This document shows positions 1 through 6,169 of a DNA stretch of 7,671 nucleotides, piece after piece (position 1 is the first letter of the stretch; each line of letters opens with the position of its first letter). Under the pieces are notes generated by a model. It made no database searches and was not told the origin of the DNA. It saw only the letters and a list, made by a program, of their open reading frames with translations. The stretch covers positions 1-7,671 of the forward strand of contig JALSQL010000133.1 of assembly GCA_026985435.1 (NCBI GenBank). Reading direction: 5' to 3'. This stretch comes from Acidilobaceae archaeon (lineage in GTDB: Archaea; Thermoproteota; Thermoprotei_A; Sulfolobales; Acidilobaceae). The position numbers and the translations under genes are program-made.

Positions 1-161
1 CCAGGGTCTGGCTGGCACGCTGGCTCCCCTGGGCACTAGCCCTATCACCCGCCGTCCCCGCGGTCATAGCGGTCGCCTACTACGCCCTCCACGGCAGGGA
101 GGGGAGGCCAAGGAGCCCGCCGCCCGCTGGGTTCCCTCCCCAGACCGGGGAGAAGCCCTAG
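1..161 (+). CDS. DUF2207/YciQ-like membrane protein, middle fragment (5' end outside window)
   Basis: The frame is open from base 3 to an amber stop at 159-161, giving 52 residues of a protein that begins upstream. It shows one hydrophobic segment (WLPWALALSPAVPAVIAVAY) followed by YYALHGREGR and a proline-rich linker ending in TGEKP. From memory of the family, DUF2207 proteins have a transmembrane segment, then a short GR(D/E)P-like stretch, a Pro-rich linker and a motif like P-x-E-V-x-x-L-L. That motif continues in the same frame directly after this stop (EVALLYTG). I infer that bases 1-939 are, or recently were, one gene and that the TAG is a nonsense codon inside it. The family is an uncharacterised membrane protein, so no function is offered. 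The alternative is a true C-terminus of a small membrane protein followed by a separate gene. Confidence 0.55.
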   Translation, partial: RVWLARWLPWALALSPAVPAVIAVAYYALHGREGRPRSPPPAGFPPQTGEKP

Positions 162-164
162 GAG

Positions 165-323
165 GTGGCCCTCCTCTACACGGGCGAGCCCGGCGAGCCG
201 GGCGACGAGGTCTACGCTGCCACAGCCGCCTACATGGCGTCCAGGGGGACCCTGAGGCTGGAGCCCTGCGACGGCGAGGAGGGCCTGGCCCCGGGGGGCG
301 AGCCCTCCCGAGGGTGCGAGTAG
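165..323 (+). CDS. DUF2207-like soluble segment, second fragment of a split gene
   Basis: This is a 52-codon frame in the same phase as the upstream fragment, starting right after its amber stop. The only early start is GTG at 165, embedded in the Shine-Dalgarno-like GGAGGTG at 161-167, so it has no normal spacing; the next candidate is ATG at 234. The product reads EVALLYTGEPG, then DEVYAATAAYMASRGTLRLE. This resembles the DUF2207 stretch in which an acidic residue precedes 'ATxxxLAxRGxLxIE', a small winged-helix-like segment. It ends at TAG 321-323, one base before the TTG of the next frame. The match to the family is seen by eye, not by search. It could be expressed by readthrough or reinitiation, or be part of a dead gene. 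Confidence 0.4.
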   Translation: MALLYTGEPGEPGDEVYAATAAYMASRGTLRLEPCDGEEGLAPGGEPSRGCE

Positions 324-324
324 C

Positions 325-939
325 TTGGAGAAGGCGCTCTACAGGCTAGTGGAGACCTTCTACAGGCTGACCAGGAGGCCCCTCTGCCGCGCCACCGCCC
401 GGGAGGCCTCCAAGGACGAGGGGGTCCGGGGCCCCCTGCTGGGGGCGCTCGACAGGCTCTTCAGGGAGGCTGCGAGGCTCGGCTCGGCCCTCGCCGGGGA
501 GGCGGTGGAGCAGCCCAGGCTCAGGCCGCTGGGCGCCTATGTCATAGCTCTGGTGGTGGTTGTAGCCGTCTCTGCTGGCCTCCTACCCGGCTCCCTCAGG
601 CTGGTGGCAGCCACCTCCCTGATAGCTGGCGTGGCCTCCACGGTCGCCCTGGCAGCGATGCCCTCGCACGTGCTGGGCAGGTGGAAGCCCGGCTACCTCG
701 AGAGGTACCTGGCCTGGACCCAGTTCCGGGAGGCCCTCGCCCGCAGAGGCCTCGACAGGCTACCAGCGGGGGCCGGACTGGGCGGCGGCCTGGCAGCGTA
801 CGCCGCGGCGGTGGGCGCACTAGCCGGGCTCCCCTGGACCAGCGAGGTCAGGGCGGCGCTGGCCGCCGCTAGGGTGATACCCCTAACACGCACCATGATG
901 CGCAGGGGCTTCGGGGGCGGCGGCGTCGGGGCGCGCTAG
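325..939 (+). CDS. DUF2207/YciQ-like membrane protein, C-terminal part
   Basis: The product has 204 residues with a TTG start one base after the preceding stop. It begins with a basic amphipathic region (1-65), then two membrane segments at about 69-86 and 92-113. Next comes LGRWKPGYLERYLAWTQFRE (117-136) and an Ala/Gly-rich helix around 150-170 ending in AAYAAAVGALAG. Archaeal DUF2207 proteins typically end with LGRW, then a 'W/Y-x-x-F-x-x-xL' helix and a 'YAxALG' motif in this order, so this is probably that C-terminal domain. The true reading frame likely joins the previous fragment through a frame change at 290-320; this frame is itself open upstream to 256, and codons 256-324 also read as protein. 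The stop (937-939) overlaps the stop of the convergent aminotransferase. Function is unknown. It may be a stand-alone gene, the 3' part of a pseudogene, or intact if a sequencing error lies upstream. Confidence 0.7.
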   Translation: MEKALYRLVETFYRLTRRPLCRATAREASKDEGVRGPLLGALDRLFREAARLGSALAGEAVEQPRLRPLGAYVIALVVVVAVSAGLLPGSLRLVAATSLIAGVASTVALAAMPSHVLGRWKPGYLERYLAWTQFREALARRGLDRLPAGAGLGGGLAAYAAAVGALAGLPWTSEVRAALAAARVIPLTRTMMRRGFGGGGVGAR

Positions 940-2168
940 CCCGGCGCCTTAGCCTCCCCCTCGAGGTCCCCTAGGAGGCGGGCTATCCTCGCCACCCCCT
1001 CCCTTATCCTCTCGGGTGTCTCCGTGGAGAAGCTGAGGCGGAGGGCGTAGGGGTGGCTTGTGCCGAAGTAGGTGCCTGGGACTGCCGCTACGCCCTCCCT
1101 CTCCAGCAGCAGCTCCGCGAGCCTCTCGGCGTCAACCCCCAGGGGCTCGAGGTACCGGCGGAGGTCTAGGAAGGCGAACATCCCTCCCTGGGGCCTCGCT
1201 AGGCGCGCCCGTGGCAGGCGGCGGGCCGCCTCCTCGAGTAGGGCGTCCCTCCTCACCCTATAGTGGCCCCTGAGCCACTCTACGTGGCGCAGCCTCTCCT
1301 CACGCCGGGAGAGGTAGGCCATTATGGTCCTCTGGGCTATGCTGGGCGGGCAGTAGACTAGGGACTCGTGTATGAGGTGTATCTTCCCCACTATCCAGCG
1401 GGGCCCGTACACGTAGCCCAGCCTCCACCCCGGCATGCCTGGGTCCTTGCTGAAGGTGTTCACCGAGACGACCCTCTCGGGGTCTAGGCTGTAGAGCCAG
1501 ACGTGCTCCCCCTCGTAGACGAGGGTCTTGTAGGCCTCGTCCGCGACCAGCCAGAGGTCGTAGTCCTCGGCTATCTCCGCCAGCGCCCTGGCGGCGCTCC
1601 TCGAGAGGAGCCTGCCCGTGGGGTTGTCGGGCGTCACGAGCACTATGGCGCTGGTCCTCCCCCTCTCGACGGCCTCGAGCACCCTGTCGGGGTCGGGCTG
1701 GTAGCCCTCCTCCGCCCTGACGGGCACCCACCTGACGCGGCCGCCGAAGTGGCGCACGAGGGGCTCGTAGCCGAAGTACGTGGGGTCCAGGAGCACCACC
1801 TCGCCGCCCTCCGGGACTATCGCCGCCAGCGCAGCGTACATCGCCGCCTGGCCGCCCGCGGTGACCACCACCTGCCTGGGGTCGAGCTCCGGGCCGCCCA
1901 GCTCCCCCACGTCGAGGGCGATCAGCTCCCGGAGCCTCCAGTAGCCACCGCTCGGAGTGTAGCCGTAGACGCCCATTCCACCCTCCCGGGCGAGGCGGGC
2001 CGCCTCCTCACGTAGCCACTCGGGGGGCGGCACGCCCGGCTGGCCCGTGGAGAGGAGTATCACGTCTCGCCCCTCCCTCTCAAGCCTCTCCCGGAGGGCG
2101 TCGATCCTCCTAGTGGGGCTCTCCCGGAGGGTGGACGCCCTACCCGAGTACGGCGGCACCTCCTCCAC
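936..2168 (-). CDS. PLP-dependent aminotransferase, class I/II (aspartate aminotransferase fold)
   Basis: This 410-residue fold-type I enzyme transfers an amino group between an amino acid and a 2-oxoacid in the cytoplasm. Visible landmarks in order are the substrate-loop STGQPG (40-45), VYGYTPSGG (67-75), the PLP phosphate-side TAGGQAAM (103-110), DNPTG with Asn182, VADEAY with Asp210 and Tyr213, and the catalytic Lys241 in NTFSKDPGMPGWRLGY. Arg377 in LRLSFS is the expected carboxylate-binding arginine. Length is normal for the family. Substrate cannot be read from the sequence; aspartate, alanine/glutamate, aromatic or branched-chain types are all possible. The start is GTG at 2166-2168, with a second GTG at 2157-2159 preceded by GGAGGAGG. 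The permease gene lies 46 bases upstream on the same strand, so co-transcription is possible, but a TATA-like box in the gap may give it its own promoter. Its TAG shares the CTAG palindrome with the convergent gene. Confidence 0.9.
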   Translation of the reverse strand: MEEVPPYSGRASTLRESPTRRIDALRERLEREGRDVILLSTGQPGVPPPEWLREEAARLAREGGMGVYGYTPSGGYWRLRELIALDVGELGGPELDPRQVVVTAGGQAAMYAALAAIVPEGGEVVLLDPTYFGYEPLVRHFGGRVRWVPVRAEEGYQPDPDRVLEAVERGRTSAIVLVTPDNPTGRLLSRSAARALAEIAEDYDLWLVADEAYKTLVYEGEHVWLYSLDPERVVSVNTFSKDPGMPGWRLGYVYGPRWIVGKIHLIHESLVYCPPSIAQRTIMAYLSRREERLRHVEWLRGHYRVRRDALLEEAARRLPRARLARPQGGMFAFLDLRRYLEPLGVDAERLAELLLEREGVAAVPGTYFGTSHPYALRLSFSTETPERIREGVARIARLLGDLEGEAKAPG

Positions 2169-2196
2169 CCCCCAGCCAGCCCCTGGAGGGCTCCTC

Positions 2197-2204
2197 TAAT
2201 ATGG
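2197..2204 (-). promoter_or_regulatory. Possible TATA box of the aminotransferase gene
   Basis: On the minus strand this reads CATATTAG in an otherwise G+C-rich 46-base gap. It lies about 30 bases ahead of the GTG at 2168, which would place transcription start roughly 5-10 bases before the start codon, the short or absent leader common in crenarchaea. No clear BRE is seen; instead a perfect CCCGGCCGGG palindrome lies just upstream (2205-2214). The call rests on composition and spacing only. Confidence 0.35.
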
Positions 2205-2214
2205 CCCGGCCGGG

Positions 2215-3993
2215 TCAGGCGGGGCGCTGGCCCCGCCTTCGGGTGGTGTGGAGGGGCTTGTGGGGCGCCCCCTCGAGGGCTCTAGCGGCCTCCCCGGGCG
2301 TCGCGGTGTGTATGTGGAGCGGGTGGTGCCTGGGGAGGCTGGCGAGCCTCCTCACCTCCCTCTCGAGACTCCTAGCATCGGGGGGTTCCCGTGTGACGAC
2401 TAGCAGGTCCACGTCGTGCGACGATTCCTCGTCCCCCCTCGCCATGCCGCCGACTAGGTACGCCTCGAACTCGCCGAGGGCCCCCCGGAGGGCTTCGAGC
2501 ACCCTCGGCATCCACGTATGCCACGCCCTCTTCAGCGCCTCCCTCTCGGCTAGGATGGGGTCAACGTACTCGCCGAGCCTCCTGCCTGTCGCCGCCCTGT
2601 AGGCTGCCTCGAGGGCGAAGGATGCCGCTAGCAGCGCGGCGAAGAGTGCGGCCTGGCCGGGGCTCCTGGCGGCCGTGTAGGCGAGGAGCACCGCCAGGCT
2701 GGAGGCGCTCGCCGCCGCCCCCGCTAGGGCTAGGAGCGGGCTGGCCCGGGTCTCCCTGCGCAGCCTGTAGGCCGCGAGGTTCACTGCGGTGAAGACGAGT
2801 AGGAACCCGGCGCTCCCGGCCGTGGCTATCTCCTCCAGGCTGGCGGTGGCCGCTAGGAGGCCGCTGACCAGCGCTATGGCCACGAGGCCCTCGGGGGCGT
2901 GGCCCCAGACTGTGCGGCCCATGCTCCTGGGCAGCTGGCCGTGCCTGGCGATGACGTAGCTTACGCCCGCGGTGCCGTAGAGTGTGGCGTTTATCGCGGA
3001 GGCGGTCGACGCCAGAGCCGCCGCTACGACGAGGAGGAACCCCGGCCGCCCCAGGCTCTCCCCGGCTAGTGCCGCCAGGGCGTAGTCCCTCGCCCTCTCG
3101 ACCTCTCCCGGCGTTAGCGCTCCCGCGGCGACGATGGCTATCGAGATGTAGGCTGCAACCACCACCGCCACGGAGGCCGCGTACGCCCTGACCACGTCCT
3201 CTACCCTCTCGGCGTCGGCGGCCGCGTTCGCTATGAGCTCGAACCCCTCGTAGGCTAGGAAGATTATCATGCCCCCCACGACCAAGCCGGCCAGACCCGG
3301 CCAGTTGCCGGGGGAGAGCCTACCCCACTCCACCAGGGGGAGGGAGGCGACGACGACGAGCGCCAGCACCGAGAGCTTGAAGAAGACCAGGGCATCCTCC
3401 ACCCCGCCCGACACCCGGGCGCCGAGGGCGTTCACGAGGGTGAACAGGGCGACGACTCCGACGGCTAGGAGCCTCGCCAGGCCCAGGCCTCCACCGACGG
3501 CGCTCGACGCGTAGCTGCCGAAGGCGTAGGCGTAGAGTGACACCATGACCGTGTAGCTGAGGAGCAGTAGAACGTTCAGGCCCCCGGAGAGGAGGCCTCC
3601 ACCGAAGGCCTGCACCAGGAACTCGACCGTGCCTCCCCTGCTCGGGTAGCGGCGGGTGAGCCTCGAGTAGGAGTACGCCGTGAGCCCCGCGACGAGGCCG
3701 GCTAGGGCGAACGCCGCCGGTGCGGCGGGCCCGGCCAGCTCGAGGCTGAGGCCCAGCACGGCGAAGATGCCGCCGCCTATCATGCCCCCAACGCCTATGC
3801 TGAAGGCCTCCCTAAACCCTATGCCGCCCCGCCCCGTGGCCGCGCACCCCCGCGGAAGCCTCCTAGGGGCGCTGGGGGCGGGCTCGTTATATCTAGCGGG
3901 CTGGGGGCTGGTAGAGTTAAACCTCCACGTGGCCAGCGGCCCCCGGCGGGTGCCCGGCTTGGGTGGAGGCTTCATCCCGATAGCCAGGCCCAT
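2215..3993 (-). CDS. APC-superfamily amino acid permease with C-terminal nucleotidyltransferase-like domain
   Basis: The longest open frame has 592 codons. Residues about 58-467 form a 12-segment transporter: SIGVGGMIGGGIFAVLG (65-81) is the broken first helix typical of APC amino acid permeases, and further segments lie near 88-108, 134-160, 172-192, 200-220, 233-252, 266-290, 317-342, 367-385, 388-408, 418-440 and 446-467. It probably imports amino acids or amines; the substrate is not readable. Residues about 485-590 form a soluble tail, expected in the cytoplasm, with AYLVGGMARG (511-520) and HDVDLLVV (526-533), the GG-x(n)-DxD signature of small nucleotidyltransferases. The later position that often carries a third acidic residue reads LHIH here, so activity is doubtful. 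The first ~57 residues look like untranslated or out-of-frame sequence: they overlap the divergent operon and a TATA-like box. The only in-frame ATGs are at 3993, 3975 and 3783, and the last would cut into helix 1. The true start is unresolved. Confidence 0.85.
   Translation of the reverse strand: MGLAIGMKPPPKPGTRRGPLATWRFNSTSPQPARYNEPAPSAPRRLPRGCAATGRGGIGFREAFSIGVGGMIGGGIFAVLGLSLELAGPAAPAAFALAGLVAGLTAYSYSRLTRRYPSRGGTVEFLVQAFGGGLLSGGLNVLLLLSYTVMVSLYAYAFGSYASSAVGGGLGLARLLAVGVVALFTLVNALGARVSGGVEDALVFFKLSVLALVVVASLPLVEWGRLSPGNWPGLAGLVVGGMIIFLAYEGFELIANAAADAERVEDVVRAYAASVAVVVAAYISIAIVAAGALTPGEVERARDYALAALAGESLGRPGFLLVVAAALASTASAINATLYGTAGVSYVIARHGQLPRSMGRTVWGHAPEGLVAIALVSGLLAATASLEEIATAGSAGFLLVFTAVNLAAYRLRRETRASPLLALAGAAASASSLAVLLAYTAARSPGQAALFAALLAASFALEAAYRAATGRRLGEYVDPILAEREALKRAWHTWMPRVLEALRGALGEFEAYLVGGMARGDEESSHDVDLLVVTREPPDARSLEREVRRLASLPRHHPLHIHTATPGEAARALEGAPHKPLHTTRRRGQRPA
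3859..3864 (-). promoter_or_regulatory. Shine-Dalgarno-like AGGAGG ahead of the permease
   Basis: The minus strand reads AGGAGG here, close to the expected 5' end of a transcript from the TATA-like box at 3886-3896. The nearest start codon downstream is GTG at 3845-3847, 11 bases away. That GTG is out of phase with the permease by one base and meets a TAG at 3812-3814 after 11 codons. If the site is functional, either a tiny leader peptide is made or one base in the G-rich stretch 3815-3850 is extra in this sequence. Confidence 0.35.
3886..3896. promoter_or_regulatory. TATA-like box in the divergent intergenic region
   Basis: GTTATATCTAG is an island of A+T in very G+C-rich DNA between the divergent permease and sugar-operon genes. 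Read on the minus strand it gives AGATATAAC, a fair archaeal TATA box that would start transcription near 3862-3866, next to the AGGAGG at 3859-3864. Read on the plus strand it would start near 3914-3917. The assignment to the permease is the more natural one, because a second box better placed for the sugar operon lies at 3914-3923. Confidence 0.45.
3914..3923 (+). promoter_or_regulatory. Possible TATA box of the sugar-nucleotide operon
   Basis: GAGTTAAACC contains a TTAAA core. Transcription starting about 25 bases downstream would begin near 3943, giving a leader of about 15 bases to TTG 3959 or less to GTG 3950. A GGGTG at 3948-3952 can act as ribosome-binding site for TTG 3959. Assigned by position and composition only. 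Confidence 0.4.
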
Positions 3994-5092
3994 ACTCGGC
4001 GATGAGGAGGCCGAGGCTGTGGTCAGGGTTCTCCGGAGCGGCCGCCTGGCTCAGGGGCCGGAGGTTAGGGCTTTCGAGGAGGAGTTCGCGGCCTACCTGG
4101 GCGCGGCCTACGCGGTGGCCGTGGCTAACGGCACGGTTGCCCTCGACATCGCCCTGAAGGCGCTCCGCATCGGGCCCGGGGACGAGGTTATAACCACGCC
4201 CTTCACGTTCATAGCAACCTCCAACTCGATACTCTACCAGGGCGCCAGGCCCGTGTTCGTCGACATAGAGCTTGAGACGTACAACATAGACCCGGACAGG
4301 GTGCTCGAGGCCATAGGCCCCCGCACCCGAGCCATAGTGGCGGTCGACCTCTACGGCCACCCGGCGGAGTGGAGGGCGCTCAGGGAGATAGCGGAGGACT
4401 ACGACCTCTCCCTGGTTGAGGACGCCGCCCAGGCCCACGGGGCGGAGTACCACGGCTCCAAGTCTGGGACCCTCGGCGACGTGGGGACCTTCAGCTTCTA
4501 CCCCACGAAGAACATGACTACAGGCGAGGGCGGCATGGTGGTGACCGACGACCCGTCCCTGGCGAGGAGGGCGAGGCTGATCAGGGACCACGGGCAGGTG
4601 GCGAGGTATAGGCACGCCATCCTAGGCTACAACTATAGGATGACCGAGATAGCCGCCGCGATAGGTAGGGTGCAGCTCCGGCGCCTCGACGAGTGGAACG
4701 AGGCCAGGAGGAGGAACGCCTCCCTCCTCACAAGGCTCCTCTCGAGTGTCGAGTGCATCGTGCCCCCGGGGGAGAGGCCCGGCGCGAGGCACGTCTACCA
4801 CCAGTACGTCATCCGGGTCGACGTGGACTCCTGCCCCCACCTAGACAGGGACAGGCTGGCAGAGAAGCTGCGAGAGGCCGGCATAGGCACGGCCGTCCAC
4901 TACCCCAGGATCATACCCGACCAGCCCCTCTACAGGAGGCTCGGCATAGGCTGCGCCACCCCCTGCGAGAAAGCCCGGAAGGCCGCCAGGGGCGTGCTGA
5001 GCCTCCCCGTACACCCCCTCCTCGGGGAGCCCGAGGTGAGGAGGGTGGCGGGAGCTGTCGAGGAGGCGGTGGCAGAGCTGTCGAGGCGCTAG
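3959..5092 (+). CDS. DegT/DnrJ/EryC1/StrS aminotransferase, WbpE-like (UDP-3-keto-sugar aminotransferase)
   Basis: A PLP enzyme that aminates a keto carbon of a nucleotide-activated sugar in the cytoplasm. With the TTG start it has 377 residues, the usual family length. It opens with the family's IPIARPILGDEE...LRSGRLAQGPEV region. It shows VANGTVALDIAL near 60, VEDAAQAHG with Asp155, Gln158 and His160, and the catalytic Lys184 in FYPTKNMTTGEGG. GYNYRMTEIAAAIG follows, with an acceptor-site HYPRIIPDQPLY region near the end. From its partners I infer the WbpE role, amination at C3 of a UDP-2-acetamido-3-keto-uronate. Other 3- or 4-keto sugars are possible, since the family is broad. The frame is open back to 3680, but that stretch has no family similarity and overlaps the permease. 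Starts considered are GTG 3929, GTG 3950 and TTG 3959; the last has GGGTG six bases upstream. The dehydrogenase gene follows after 9 bases. Confidence 0.9.
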   Translation: MGGGFIPIARPILGDEEAEAVVRVLRSGRLAQGPEVRAFEEEFAAYLGAAYAVAVANGTVALDIALKALRIGPGDEVITTPFTFIATSNSILYQGARPVFVDIELETYNIDPDRVLEAIGPRTRAIVAVDLYGHPAEWRALREIAEDYDLSLVEDAAQAHGAEYHGSKSGTLGDVGTFSFYPTKNMTTGEGGMVVTDDPSLARRARLIRDHGQVARYRHAILGYNYRMTEIAAAIGRVQLRRLDEWNEARRRNASLLTRLLSSVECIVPPGERPGARHVYHQYVIRVDVDSCPHLDRDRLAEKLREAGIGTAVHYPRIIPDQPLYRRLGIGCATPCEKARKAARGVLSLPVHPLLGEPEVRRVAGAVEEAVAELSRR

Positions 5093-5101
5093 CCCCGGGG
5101 G

Positions 5102-6169
5102 ATGCTGAGGGTGGACGCCCCGGTTAGAGTCGCAGTCGTCGGGGCCGGGTATATGGGGTCGATACACGCCCGGGTAGTCGCCAGGCTCTCGGAGGAGAGG
5201 CCAGGCCTCGCCGAGCTGGCCTACGTGGTAGACGTGGACCGGGCCCGGGCCGAGGCGCTGGCGAGGGATCTGGGCGCGAGGGCCGCTTCGAGCCCCTGGG
5301 ACATCCCCCGGGGAGAGGTGGACCTCGCGATAGTGGCTACCCCCACCCGGCTCCACGTGGAGACAGTTAGGGGCCTGGCCAGCGCCGGGGTGACGGCGAT
5401 GCTGGTCGAGAAGCCGCTCGCCGACAGCCTCGAGGGCGCCGCGGAGATCGTTAGGCTAGAGGAGAGGGAGGGCCTCTGGATCTCGGTGGGCCACAGCGAG
5501 AGGTTCAACCCCGCCCTATCCGCCCTCTTCAGGCTGGAGCGGGAGTCTGGCTTCAAGCCGTCGAGGGCCCACGCTATATCTGCTAGGCGCAGGGCGCCCT
5601 TCACGCCGAGGGCGGCGGGTGTGGACGTTGTCCACGACCTGGCCAGCCATGACGTTGACGTGTCGCTCTCCCTCGTGAGGGCGCTGCCAGAGAGGCTGAG
5701 GGCCTACCACATCAGGGGCGCCTACACCAAGCACCCAGATTACTCGACAGCCCACCTCTGGCTGGACTGGACCATAATACACATAGAGGCCAGCAGGCTC
5801 TCCCCGCCCAAGGAGAGGGTCGTGGACATCATAGAGCCCGGCCGGACCGTGAGGCTCGACCTCCTCCGCGGGAGGCTCTACACCCACGATAGCAGCGGCC
5901 TGGTGGAGCACCCCACGCCCCCCAGGCTGCCGATAGACGCGGAGGACGAGGCAGTCATAGAGGCGCTAGCAGCCGGGCGGGAGCCCCCGGTGACCACGGC
6001 CCAGGCGACGGCCGTGCTGTTCATATGCAAGAAGATTCTGGAGTCCGCGGACCGCCACGTCGAGGTCACCCTGAGGCGGGACCCCGACTACGCCAGGTAC
6101 GAGGACATCATAGACCGGGGGGTCGAGGAGTACCGGGCCAGGCCGGACCCCCTCCATGCCACAGCTTAA
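5102..6169 (+). CDS. Gfo/Idh/MocA-family dehydrogenase, WbpB-like
   Basis: A 355-residue NAD(P)-dependent sugar oxidoreductase. The N-terminal Rossmann domain has VAVVGAGYMG with Gly14, Gly16 and Gly19, YVVDVD (41-46) ending the second strand, and ATPTRLH (79-85). Next come the family's EKPLADS (103-109) and GHSERFNPA (130-138). The C-terminal substrate domain carries GVDVVHDLASHDVDV (173-187), where Asp179 and His183 match the conserved D-x(3)-H catalytic pair. I infer that it oxidises C3 of a UDP-N-acetyl-hexosaminuronate, making the 3-keto substrate of the upstream aminotransferase. Bacterial WbpB is, from memory, about 310-320 residues, so this one has an extra acidic/basic tail (about 325-355). 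The ATG at 5102 follows GGGG directly. A GTG at 5111 is an alternative start that still keeps the Rossmann motif. The tail overlaps the next gene by 14 bases, so translation is probably coupled. Confidence 0.88.
   Translation: MLRVDAPVRVAVVGAGYMGSIHARVVARLSEERPGLAELAYVVDVDRARAEALARDLGARAASSPWDIPRGEVDLAIVATPTRLHVETVRGLASAGVTAMLVEKPLADSLEGAAEIVRLEEREGLWISVGHSERFNPALSALFRLERESGFKPSRAHAISARRRAPFTPRAAGVDVVHDLASHDVDVSLSLVRALPERLRAYHIRGAYTKHPDYSTAHLWLDWTIIHIEASRLSPPKERVVDIIEPGRTVRLDLLRGRLYTHDSSGLVEHPTPPRLPIDAEDEAVIEALAAGREPPVTTAQATAVLFICKKILESADRHVEVTLRRDPDYARYEDIIDRGVEEYRARPDPLHATA

Noticed and set aside
1503..2015. 170-codon plus-strand frame opposite the aminotransferase
   Set aside because: It is antisense to a well-supported PLP enzyme with all catalytic motifs; the translation is low-complexity and typical of open antisense frames in G+C-rich DNA.
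2205..2214. Perfect palindrome CCCGGCCGGG next to the aminotransferase TATA-like box, considered as an operator
   Set aside because: Ten bases of pure G/C in this composition are weak evidence, and no second copy was seen near the other promoters.
2218..2237. Inverted repeat GGCGGGG / CCCCGCC with a 6-base loop at the end of the permease gene, considered as a terminator
   Set aside because: There is no T-tract, it lies inside coding sequence, and 7-base G+C stems are expected by chance in DNA this G+C-rich.
3680..3958. Extension of the DegT aminotransferase to an ATG at 3680
   Set aside because: The added stretch is Pro/Ala-rich, lies antisense to the permease's first membrane segments, and precedes the TATA-like boxes; family similarity starts only at about 3971.
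3917..4615. 232-codon minus-strand frame opposite the DegT aminotransferase
   Set aside because: It has no recognisable domain and is explained by codon bias of the opposite-strand gene.
5516..5911. Minus-strand frames opposite the dehydrogenase
   Set aside because: They are shadows of a gene with intact Rossmann and EKP motifs.
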